This document shows positions 25,725 through 33,317 of a DNA stretch of 64,000 nucleotides, piece after piece; position 1 is the stretch's first letter; each line of letters begins with the position of its first letter. Position numbers and translations under genes: made by a program. The notes beneath the pieces were generated by a model. It was not told where the DNA came from and did not search any database. It was given only the letters and a program-made list of their open reading frames with translations. Origin of the DNA: Streptomyces sp. SirexAA-E (GTDB lineage: Bacteria > Actinomycetota > Actinomycetes > Streptomycetales > Streptomycetaceae); NCBI RefSeq assembly GCF_000177195.2, contig NC_015953.1, positions 1,922,001 through 1,986,000 on the forward strand. Direction: 5' to 3'.

Positions 25725-26903
25725 ATGACTCACATACTCGTCGCGGGCGGCGGCATCGGCGGGCTGGCGGCCGCGTTGGGCCAGGCCCGCAGTGGGCACC
25801 GGGTGACCGTCCTGGAGGGCCGTCCCCAATTCGCCGAGATCGGGGCCGGTATCCAGCTGGCGCCCAACGCCTTCCACGCCCTGGCCGCCCTGGGCGTGCG
25901 CGACGCCGTGGCCGGACGCGCCGACTTCATCGACGAACTCCGGTTCATGGACGGCGTGTCGGGAGAACAGGTGGCGGCCATGCCGCTGACCGGCGGCTAC
26001 CGGGCCCGGTTCGGCAACCCGTACGCGGTGGTGCACCGCGCCGACCTGCACCGGGCGCTGCTCGACGGCTGCCGGGACGCGGGTGTGGAGCTCATCGGCG
26101 GACAACGGGTCACCGGCTACGAGCAGTCGGGCGGTCACGTGACCGTGTCGACCGCCGCCGGCGACCGCTTCCGGGCCGAGGTACTGATCGGCGCGGACGG
26201 CCTGCGCTCGGCCGTGCGTGAGCAACTGGTCGGCGACGGTCCGCCGCGGATCTCCGGCCACACCATCTATCGCTCCGTCATCCCGATGTCCGAGGTCCCC
26301 GAGGAGCTCAGGACCCGGTCCGTGACCCTGTGGGCGGGCCCGGGCCGGCACTTCGTGCACTATCCGATCGGTGGCGGCGACTACCTCAACCTGGCCGCCA
26401 CCCGCGACGACGGCGCCGACACCGAGATCACCGGGACCCCCGCGACCCGCGACCACGTCCTGTCGGAGTTCGCCGGCCTGGACGACTCGGCACGCCGGTT
26501 GCTGGAACTGGGCCGGGACTGGCGGGTCTGGGTCCTGTGCGACCGCGACCCGGTCGAGACGTGGGTGGACGGCCGGGTGGCGCTGGCCGGCGACGCCGCC
26601 CACCCGATGCTGCAGTACGCGGCCCAGGGGGCCTGCATGGCCCTGGAGGACGCGGTGACCCTCGGCACCGTGCTGCGCTGCGACCCGGCCGACGTGCCGC
26701 AGCGCCTGGAGAAGTACAACGGTGTACGGCGCGAGCGCACCGCCCGGACCACGCTCACCGCCCGCTGGATGGGCAGCGAGCTCTACCACCCGGCCCGAGG
26801 GCGTGCCGCCGCACGCAACACGCTCCTCGCCGGACACTCGGCGGACGACCTGCACGATGTGGTGTCCTGGCTGCACGGCGCCACCGATTTCAGCACCCTT
26901 TGA
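25725..26903 (+). CDS. FAD-dependent aromatic monooxygenase
   Basis: A 392-residue single-component flavin hydroxylase of the salicylate/3-hydroxybenzoate hydroxylase family. It shows the FAD GxGxxG fold at the N-terminus (ILVAGGGIGGLAAALGQA), the GADGLRSAVR motif (about 161-170) and ALAGDAAHPMLQYAAQGACMALEDA (about 286-310), which binds the FAD ribityl/phosphate. It would hydroxylate an aromatic acid using NAD(P)H and oxygen. The adjacent aromatic operon makes salicylate- and hydroxyanthranilate-type acids, so one of these or their condensation product is a plausible substrate. GGAGAGGAAAGG precedes the ATG. Confidence 0.87.
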   Translation: MTHILVAGGGIGGLAAALGQARSGHRVTVLEGRPQFAEIGAGIQLAPNAFHALAALGVRDAVAGRADFIDELRFMDGVSGEQVAAMPLTGGYRARFGNPYAVVHRADLHRALLDGCRDAGVELIGGQRVTGYEQSGGHVTVSTAAGDRFRAEVLIGADGLRSAVREQLVGDGPPRISGHTIYRSVIPMSEVPEELRTRSVTLWAGPGRHFVHYPIGGGDYLNLAATRDDGADTEITGTPATRDHVLSEFAGLDDSARRLLELGRDWRVWVLCDRDPVETWVDGRVALAGDAAHPMLQYAAQGACMALEDAVTLGTVLRCDPADVPQRLEKYNGVRRERTARTTLTARWMGSELYHPARGRAAARNTLLAGHSADDLHDVVSWLHGATDFSTL

Positions 26904-26928
26904 CGCTCACGGAAAGCAAGGGCCCCCT

Positions 26929-27504
26929 ATGGCTGCCAAGCACGACGATGCCGAAGTCATTCACTTCTCCGGTGAGGAGGAACTGGAGAGATGGCTCGAA
27001 AAGCACCACACGGAAAAGGCAGGCGTGTGGATGAAGATCGCCAAGAAGGGTTCCGGCATTCCGTCGGTGAATTCCCAGCAGGCCCTCGATGTGGCCTTGT
27101 GCTACGGCTGGATTCCGGGTCAGAGAAAATCCCTGGACGAGGACTTCTTTCTGCAGAAGCTCACCCCGCGGCGGCCTCGCAGCGTGTGGTCGATGGTCAA
27201 CATCCGCAAGGTCGAGGCGTTGATCGAGTCCGGGCGGATGCGCGAGCCCGGCCTCGTGGAGATCCGGCTCGCACAGGCCGACGGGCGGTGGGCCGCCGCC
27301 TACGAGTCCCAGGCCCTGGCCGAGGTGCCCGAGGACCTGGCGGCGGCGCTGAGCGAACGGCCGGTCGCCGCCGAGCGGTTCGAGCGGCTCGACCGGACCG
27401 CCCGCTACGGCCTGATGCTGCCGCTCCTCAAGGCCGCCGGTGAGCGCAACCGGACCGCCCAGCTCGCCAAGATCATGGAACGGCTGGAGGCCGCCGGCCG
27501 CTGA
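26929..27504 (+). CDS. YdeI/OmpD-associated family protein
   Basis: A 191-residue cytosolic protein with the two parts of the YdeI family. The N-terminal domain has GVWMKIAKKGSG then ALDVALCYGWIPGQRKSLDEDFFLQKLTPR (about 35-85). The C-terminal helical part contains LAAALSERPVAAERFERL. The family is linked in some bacteria to resistance against antimicrobial peptides, but the molecular role is not established. It follows the monooxygenase by 25 bases and precedes a strong terminator, so it is the last gene of that transcript. A self-protection role is speculative. Confidence 0.82.
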   Translation: MAAKHDDAEVIHFSGEEELERWLEKHHTEKAGVWMKIAKKGSGIPSVNSQQALDVALCYGWIPGQRKSLDEDFFLQKLTPRRPRSVWSMVNIRKVEALIESGRMREPGLVEIRLAQADGRWAAAYESQALAEVPEDLAAALSERPVAAERFERLDRTARYGLMLPLLKAAGERNRTAQLAKIMERLEAAGR

Positions 27505-27533
27505 GGGTTCCGAGCCGGACGAGAAGCCGGACA

Positions 27534-27575
27534 ACGAGAAGCCGCCGCCCCCACCGGGCGGCGGCTTCTCGTTTC
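27534..27575 (+). terminator. Intrinsic terminator after the YdeI-like gene
   Basis: A long perfect hairpin: ACGAGAAGCCGCCGCCC pairs with GGGCGGCGGCTTCTCGT around a CCACC loop, followed by a short T run (TTTCC). It begins 30 bases after the stop at 27504. Confidence 0.85.
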
Positions 27576-27635
27576 CATAAGGGACCGTCCTCGCGGGCGC
27601 CGGAGAGCGGGAATTCCGGTCACTATTCTTCCGGC

Positions 27636-28367
27636 ATGACACTTCACATACGCCGTTGGGGCACGGGCGATCGGGTCGCGGTGCTCGTCCACGGAATGCT
27701 GAGCAGTTCCGAGTGCTGGTGGGAGGTCGGCCCCGCGCTGGCTGCCCGCGGATACCGGGTGGTGGCCGTGGACCTGCCCGGCCACGGGCTCTCCCCCGCC
27801 GCCCCGGACGCCGGGCTGGACGGCTTCGTCGACTCCCTGCTCGACGCCGTGCCGGCCGCTCCGGCACTCGCCGTCGGTCACTCGATGGGGGCCTTCGTCC
27901 TGGCGACCGCCCTGGACCGGCTGGCCCCTCGGCGGGTGGTGTACGTGGACACCCCCTTCGGCCCGAGCCGCGGCGGCGTGGACGCGCAGTCGCTCACCGG
28001 CGTGTACACCAAGGCGAAGGCCGGCCGCACGCTCGACGCCCTCGACCGCAAGGAGACCGGCTGGCAGCAGCGGGACCGGGCCGTCGAGGCCCGCGCGGCG
28101 GAGCAGTTCGACGTCGCGACCACCGTGGGGCTGTTCGGATCGGTGGCGGGCAGGGATTTCGCCCCGCCGACGCACGTCCCGTCCCTGATGATCCGCCCCG
28201 AGCCCAGCCGCTTCGTCACGCCGGACGCGGTCGAGTCGCTGGAGGCCCGGGGCATCCGGGTCCGGTCCGTCGACGGGGCCGGACACCTCACCTGGTACGG
28301 CCGTCACGCGGCCTTCATGGAGGCGCTCGACGGCTGGCTGGAGGAGGAGCCGCCGGCCGCCGCATGA
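27636..28367 (+). CDS. Alpha/beta hydrolase
   Basis: A 243-residue alpha/beta-hydrolase fold. The oxyanion region is LVHGMLSSSECWW (about 17-29). The nucleophile elbow GHSMGA is near residue 86, and a C-terminal GAGHLTWYGRH supplies the catalytic His. The substrate is unknown: it might be a thioesterase-like editing or release enzyme, an esterase, or unrelated to the clusters. It stands alone between two terminators (27534-27575 and 28577-28609), so it is probably a single-gene unit with its promoter in the 60 bases upstream. Confidence 0.82.
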   Translation: MTLHIRRWGTGDRVAVLVHGMLSSSECWWEVGPALAARGYRVVAVDLPGHGLSPAAPDAGLDGFVDSLLDAVPAAPALAVGHSMGAFVLATALDRLAPRRVVYVDTPFGPSRGGVDAQSLTGVYTKAKAGRTLDALDRKETGWQQRDRAVEARAAEQFDVATTVGLFGSVAGRDFAPPTHVPSLMIRPEPSRFVTPDAVESLEARGIRVRSVDGAGHLTWYGRHAAFMEALDGWLEEEPPAAA

Positions 28368-28576
28368 CCTGATCGCCCGTACCGGGCCGCCCCCGTCGGA
28401 GCCGACACGGTCGGCGGCCGTCCGCCGACGGGGGCACCGGAGCACGCCCTGCGCCACCGTCCGGTCCGCTTCCCGCCGTGGGACCGGCCGGTTCGCGAGG
28501 GTCGCCGGACCCGCGCGGCGACCGCGCACACGCCGTGCTCCGCTTCCCGCCCCGCGCGCAACCCACCCGCCACGCC

Positions 28577-28609
28577 TCCGGCCCGCCGAGTGTCGCTCGG
28601 CGGGCCGGA
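28577..28609. terminator. Bidirectional terminator between hydrolase and NRPS genes
   Basis: A 14-base-pair perfect stem, TCCGGCCCGCCGAG paired with CTCGGCGGGCCGGA around TGTCG, in the 262-base gap between two convergent genes. It can serve both the + strand hydrolase transcript and the end of the long - strand aromatic operon, 20 bases beyond the NRPS stop. Confidence 0.75.
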
Positions 28610-28629
28610 AGCCTGTACGGGGGCTCCTG

Positions 28630-30978
28630 TCAGGCGGCGGCCGGGGCCCGGTCCGCCACGAGTTCCGCCATCTTGGCGACGGTCGGCTCGTCGAAGAGGT
28701 CGACGATCTCGAGGTCCACCGCGCACCGCTCCCGGACCAGTTCGGTCAGCCTGGCCGCCCGCAGCGAATCCCCGCCCAGCTCGAAGAAGTTGTCGTGCAC
28801 GCCCGCTCCGTCCAGTTCCAGGACCTCGGTCCACAGCCCGAGCAGCGAGGTCTCCAGCTCCCCGGCGGGAGCCTGGTAGGGGGTGTCCAGCGCGGGGCGC
28901 GACCGCGGCGGCTCGGGCAGCGCGGCCCGGTCGATCTTGCCGTTGGTGCTGGTGGGCAGCCCGCCGATGACGTAGACGGTCGGCACCATGAAGGACGGCA
29001 GCCGTTGGGAGAGGCCGCGGCGGACGTCGCGCACCGAAGGGGCGGGGTCGAGGCCCGGTTCGATGTAGGCGGTGAGCTGGACGTCACCCTGACTGTCCTG
29101 GCGGGCCAGCACCGCGGCCTGGCTGACGCCCGGCAGCGTGGTCAGCACCACCTCGATCTCGCCGAGATGGACCCGGTTGCCGCGGACCTTGACCTGGTTG
29201 TCGGTCCGGCCGACGATCTCGATGCTGCCGTCCGGCCAGTACCTCGCCAGGTCTCCGGTGCGGTACATGACGGGGTGGCGGCCGGGGTCGACGGGGTTGT
29301 CGATCCACTTCTCGGCGGTGGCCTCCGGGCGGCCCAGGTAGCCGGCCGAGAGGCTGACGCCGGCGATGCACAGCTCACCTACGAGGCCCGGCGGCAGCGG
29401 GCGCAGCTCCTCGTCGAGCACGTAGGTGGTGACGTTGGTGGTGGGGCGGCCGATCGGCGGCAGCCGGCGGACCCGGCCGCGCTCACCGAGCCGCTCGCCG
29501 AGTTCGGTGATGTCGCAGCTGGCGACGACGGTGGCCTCGGCGGACCCGTAGAGGTTGATCAGCCGGAACGGGAGGCCGGCCGGGGGCCAGGACTGGATGC
29601 GCTCGCCGCAGACGCGGATGTTCTCCAGCGGGGTGTCCTCGGGCCACTCCAGGCGCCACAGCCGTTCGGCCATCGGCTTCATCAGCAGGGCGGTGGTGAT
29701 GCCCTCGCGCAGGAACCACTCCTGGAGGCGGTGCTCGGAGGAGACCACCGACACGTCGGGGATGTGCACGGTGCCGCCGCGGGCGAGCACCGGGAAGCAC
29801 TCGACCTCGATCATCCCGTAGCCGGGAGCCGCCAGCCAGGTGCCCTGGGAGTCGCTGGTCGTGCCGCACAGTTCGGCCATGCTGTGGATCAGGTTGCGAG
29901 CGGCGCCGAAGCGCACCATGACCGCCTTGGGCGCACCGGTGGACCCGGAGGTGTAGCAGATGTGGATCAGGTCGTCCGCCTGGACGGGCTCGCCGACCTC
30001 CGTGACCGGCTCGGTCCACCAGTCCTCGGTGTCGAGCGGGATCACCGGGGCGAGCCCGCTGACCTTGTCCTCGTGGGCGGACAGGGTGAGGACGACGGCG
30101 GCCGAGGCGTCCTCGATCATGTAGCGGATGCGGTCGGCCGGGAAGTCGCTGTCCAGCAGGATCGCCGCGCAGGCCAGCTTGAAGCAGGCCAGCTGGGCGA
30201 TCAGGCTCTCGGCGCCGCGCGGGAAGCAGACGCCGACCCGGTCGCCGGGCCGCACGCCACGGGCGGTGAGCCGGTGGGCGAGCTGGTTGGCCTGGTCGTC
30301 GAGCTGGCGGTAGGTCAGCCGGGAGCCGGGCAGGATCACCGCCAGCGCGTCGGGGGTGCGCCGCGCGGTCCGGGCGACCAGCTCGTGGAAGTAGGCCGGG
30401 CCCACCGGTCCCTCGGTGTCGTTCCACTCCACCAGGGTGCGGTGCAGCTCCTCGTCGGTGAGCAGGGCGATGTCCCGCACGGTGCCGCTCGGCCCGGCCG
30501 CCAGCGCGGCGAGGACCCGCTCCAGGTGGCGGGCGTACTGGTCGGCCGCGTCGGCGTCGAACTCGTCGCGGTCCAGGGCGAGTTCCAGGGCGCCCCCGAC
30601 CGCCGAAAGGGTCAGTGCGGCGAGCGCCCGGGAGACGGCCCCCGTGGTGTCGACCACGGCGTGCGCCGGCCGTCCGGTGCCTCCCTCCGCGGCCGCGGGG
30701 GCGTCGGACACGGCGCGCAGCAGCTCGTCCGCGGTGGTCCGGCCGTCCACGCGGAGGGCGAGCGGCTCGGTGAGGTCCGGCCGGCGCCGGCGGCCTATCA
30801 GCAGGTCGGTCTCTCCGGTGTAGCGGTGCACGAGCGCGGCCAGGGCGGCCGTCGCGTACGCCTCGGGCCGCTCGGCGAAGCCGTCGGGCACGGCGAGGGT
30901 GCGCCGGTGCAGTGCGCCGGTACGGACCCCGTCCAGGACTCGGGCCAGGGGCAGGGACGAACTCGTGGTGACAGCCAC
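28630..30978 (-). CDS. NRPS protein: partial C domain, adenylation domain, carrier domain
   Basis: A 782-residue NRPS protein. Residues 1-190 resemble only the C-terminal half of a condensation domain (AALAALVHRYTGETDLLIG) and contain no HHxxxDG active site, so condensation by this protein alone is not expected. The adenylation domain (about 195-680) has ICYTSGSTGAPKAV, NLYGSAEATV, YRTGDLARYWPDGS, the GRTDNQVKVRGNR motif and NGKIDRAALP. The carrier domain follows (about 705-775) with the phosphopantetheine Ser in FFELGGDSLRAARL. The amino acid activated cannot be read reliably by eye. No thioesterase or MbtH gene is in the window. It is the last gene of the leftward aromatic operon. Confidence 0.88.
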   Translation of the reverse strand: MAVTTSSSLPLARVLDGVRTGALHRRTLAVPDGFAERPEAYATAALAALVHRYTGETDLLIGRRRRPDLTEPLALRVDGRTTADELLRAVSDAPAAAEGGTGRPAHAVVDTTGAVSRALAALTLSAVGGALELALDRDEFDADAADQYARHLERVLAALAAGPSGTVRDIALLTDEELHRTLVEWNDTEGPVGPAYFHELVARTARRTPDALAVILPGSRLTYRQLDDQANQLAHRLTARGVRPGDRVGVCFPRGAESLIAQLACFKLACAAILLDSDFPADRIRYMIEDASAAVVLTLSAHEDKVSGLAPVIPLDTEDWWTEPVTEVGEPVQADDLIHICYTSGSTGAPKAVMVRFGAARNLIHSMAELCGTTSDSQGTWLAAPGYGMIEVECFPVLARGGTVHIPDVSVVSSEHRLQEWFLREGITTALLMKPMAERLWRLEWPEDTPLENIRVCGERIQSWPPAGLPFRLINLYGSAEATVVASCDITELGERLGERGRVRRLPPIGRPTTNVTTYVLDEELRPLPPGLVGELCIAGVSLSAGYLGRPEATAEKWIDNPVDPGRHPVMYRTGDLARYWPDGSIEIVGRTDNQVKVRGNRVHLGEIEVVLTTLPGVSQAAVLARQDSQGDVQLTAYIEPGLDPAPSVRDVRRGLSQRLPSFMVPTVYVIGGLPTSTNGKIDRAALPEPPRSRPALDTPYQAPAGELETSLLGLWTEVLELDGAGVHDNFFELGGDSLRAARLTELVRERCAVDLEIVDLFDEPTVAKMAELVADRAPAAA

Positions 30979-31047
30979 GGCATGGGTTCCTCTCTCGGAT
31001 ACTGCTTCGTCTGGGTGGAAGTGCGCGGGCCGGGGGGCGGGCGGCCC

Positions 31048-32142
31048 TCAGGCCGCGGCCGACCGGCGGGCGCCGACCGCCGCGGCCAGTTCACCGGCCA
31101 TGTCGGCGGTCGTCGCCCAGTCCACGCAGGCGTCGGTGACGCTCTGGCCGTGGACGAGCCGGTCGGTGCGGCCGAGCCGCAGTTCCTGGCGGCCGGCCGT
31201 CAGGAAGCTCTCGATCATGACGCCGGCGACCGCCTCCTCACCGGCCGCGACCCGCCGTGCGATGTCGGCCACGACGACCGGCTGCTGCTCGTGGTCCTTG
31301 TTGCTGTTGCCGTGGCTGGCGTCCACGACGAGCCGCTGCGGGAGGCCGGCGGCGGCCAGCTCCTCCAGCGCGGCCGCGACCTGTGCGGGACCGTAGTTGG
31401 GACCGTCGGAGCCGCCGCGCAGCACGACATGGCCGTCCGGGTTGCCCCGGGTGGCGACGACGGCCGCCCGGCCGTCACCGTCGATGCCCGGGTAGACGTG
31501 GGTGCCGGATGCGGAGACGACGGCGTCCACGGCGTCCCGGACGCCTCCGTCGGTCGTGTTCTTGAAGCCGATCGGCATGGCGAGGCCGCTGGAGAGCTGG
31601 CGGTGCACCTGGCTCTGCACGGTGCGGGCCCCGATCGCCCCCCAGGCGACGGCGTCGGCCAGGTAGTGCGGGACGAGCGGGTCGAGGAACTCGCAGGCCA
31701 CCGGCAGCCCGCTTCCGGCGATCTGGGTCATGAGGCCCCGGGCGAGCCCGAGCCCGCTGGGCAGGTCGTGCGAGCCGTCCAGGCGGGGGTCGCTGAGCAG
31801 CCCCTTCCAGCCGACCCGGGTACGCGGCTTCTCCACGTACACCCGCATGACCACGATCAGCCGGTCCCGGGTCTCGGCGGCGAGCGCGGACAGGCGTTCG
31901 GCGTAGCTGAGCGCGGCGTCCGGGTCGTGCACCGAGCACGGTCCGGCGATGACGACCATGCGGTCGTCGCGGCCCGAGAGGACCCGGGCGATGTCGCGGC
32001 GGGCCAGCGCAGTGGTCTTCTTGGCGAGGGCGGACATCGGTATCTGCGCCCGGAGCGCGTCCGGGGTCGGCAGCCGTGGGGGTGCGGGCGCCGGGGCGGT
32101 CAGGGGCTGCGGCGCGACGATCGCGGTACGGGAAGGGCTCAT
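31048..32142 (-). CDS. Type I DAHP synthase
   Basis: 3-deoxy-D-arabino-heptulosonate-7-phosphate synthase (PEP + erythrose-4-phosphate), the entry step of the shikimate pathway, 364 residues. Family signatures: VIAGPCSVHDPDAAL, FLDPLVPHYLAD, GFKNTTDGG and VDASHGNSNKDH. It carries a Pro/Ala-rich N-terminal extension of about 35 residues. A pathway-specific copy beside salicylate- and hydroxyanthranilate-forming enzymes would raise chorismate supply, as in other aromatic clusters such as caboxamycin. The ATG at 32142 has AGGAAACGG upstream. Confidence 0.93.
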   Translation of the reverse strand: MSPSRTAIVAPQPLTAPAPAPPRLPTPDALRAQIPMSALAKKTTALARRDIARVLSGRDDRMVVIAGPCSVHDPDAALSYAERLSALAAETRDRLIVVMRVYVEKPRTRVGWKGLLSDPRLDGSHDLPSGLGLARGLMTQIAGSGLPVACEFLDPLVPHYLADAVAWGAIGARTVQSQVHRQLSSGLAMPIGFKNTTDGGVRDAVDAVVSASGTHVYPGIDGDGRAAVVATRGNPDGHVVLRGGSDGPNYGPAQVAAALEELAAAGLPQRLVVDASHGNSNKDHEQQPVVVADIARRVAAGEEAVAGVMIESFLTAGRQELRLGRTDRLVHGQSVTDACVDWATTADMAGELAAAVGARRSAAA

Positions 32143-32198
32143 GGACGTGGTCCGTTTCCTGGGGCGATGGATGCGGTGGGTGGCGCGGGCCGGAGGGC

Positions 32199-33221
32199 TC
32201 AGACGCCGTCGGCGGTGAGGACGGCCGCGGAGAAGGTGAAGCCCATGCCGGTGCCGATCACGAGGATCCGGTCGCCGGTGGCCGGCAGGTTGTTCCTGAG
32301 CAGGTGGTCGAGGCCGTACATCTGGTCGCAGGGCCCGAGGTGGCCGATGGTCAGGCCGAGTTCGTGCACGGTGTTGCGCGGGGTGATGCCGAGGGGGCGT
32401 ACGAAGCTCTCCCGGTACAGGGTCCGGCCGACGAAGGGGGTCAGGAACCAGTCGACGTCGTCGGCGGTGATGCCGGCCTCGTCGAGGGCCTGGCCGACCA
32501 CGCGTCGGGTGCAGTCGGCGGTGCGGGTGTGCACGTCCTTCAGCGAGACTTCCCCCGAGGCGAGGAACTCGCGCGTCCTGCGGCGCATGTCCGGCTGCCC
32601 CTCGGGCGCGGTGCGGAAGGGCTCGGTCCCCCGGGAGAGCCCCTCCAGCACCGTGTCGGTCCGGCTCACCAGCGAGCGCAGTCGCAGCCGTCCGGTGTCG
32701 CGCGAGACGACTCCGGCCGCGGCGCCGTCGCCGAAGACCATGCCGGGCGAGGTGTGGAAGCGATCGGTGGGCGGCGCGAAGCGGTCGGCCAGTGTGATGA
32801 GGGCGGACGGGACGTCGGGCCGGGCCATCAGGGTGGAGGCCGCGACGTCGAGGGCGGCCAGGGAGCCGTTCGACCAGGCGTTGACCGTGGTCGGCATGGA
32901 GTCGAGTTGCGGTCCGAGGAGTTCTCCGGCGATCCAGCAGGCGGCCGGCCAGAGGTCGATGCCCTGGAAGTGACCGTGGCTGTGCAGCAGTGCGGTGTTC
33001 CCGTCGACCCGCACGCCCCTCTCCTCGGCCTCCTTGACGGCCTGTCGGCCCGCGGTCACCGCCATTTCGGGCGGTGCCTGGTCGGACCGCGCGTAGCTGA
33101 CCATCGCGGAGCTCTCGGCGGCGTCGGCGGAGTACCGGCCGTCGGCAACCGCCGCGGCCACCGGCTCGAACGCGCCGAGCGTGCCTCCGGTGCCGGCGAT
33201 CCAGATGTTGTCGAAGCGCAT
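32199..33221 (-). CDS. KASIII-like protein lacking the catalytic cysteine
   Basis: A 340-residue thiolase-fold protein related to ketoacyl synthase III. At the nucleophile position it reads VNAWSNGSLAAL, so the Cys is replaced by Ser, and the His region reads WFLTPFVGRTL with no His. The GH.G segment (TIGHLGPCDQ) is kept. A canonical condensing reaction is therefore unlikely. It may be a partner subunit, as PqsB is for PqsC, of the Cys-containing KASIII-like protein encoded at 40323-41417, or a non-elongating acyl-transfer protein. It is separated from the upstream PhzE-like gene by 96 bases and reads in the same direction. Confidence 0.85.
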   Translation of the reverse strand: MRFDNIWIAGTGGTLGAFEPVAAAVADGRYSADAAESSAMVSYARSDQAPPEMAVTAGRQAVKEAEERGVRVDGNTALLHSHGHFQGIDLWPAACWIAGELLGPQLDSMPTTVNAWSNGSLAALDVAASTLMARPDVPSALITLADRFAPPTDRFHTSPGMVFGDGAAAGVVSRDTGRLRLRSLVSRTDTVLEGLSRGTEPFRTAPEGQPDMRRRTREFLASGEVSLKDVHTRTADCTRRVVGQALDEAGITADDVDWFLTPFVGRTLYRESFVRPLGITPRNTVHELGLTIGHLGPCDQMYGLDHLLRNNLPATGDRILVIGTGMGFTFSAAVLTADGV

Positions 33222-33317
33222 CAGGCGGTTCCTTCCATGGGCGGGACGGCGGGGAATCGGCCGTAAGGGCGAGGCTCGCGCCCTGGCCGGGACCAGGGTC
33301 GGCTACCACCAAAAACG

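Noticed and set aside
28630..29200. A complete condensation domain in the NRPS protein.
   Set aside because: Only about 190 residues precede the adenylation domain and there is no HHxxxDG motif.
28795..32973. A 1392-codon open frame on the + strand opposite the NRPS and DAHP synthase genes, and similar long frames at 3375-6275 and 58070-61468.
   Set aside because: They are antisense to genes with clear family motifs and their translations are Gly/Arg/Val or Ser/Arg-biased without any domain. Such frames are expected in very GC-rich DNA.
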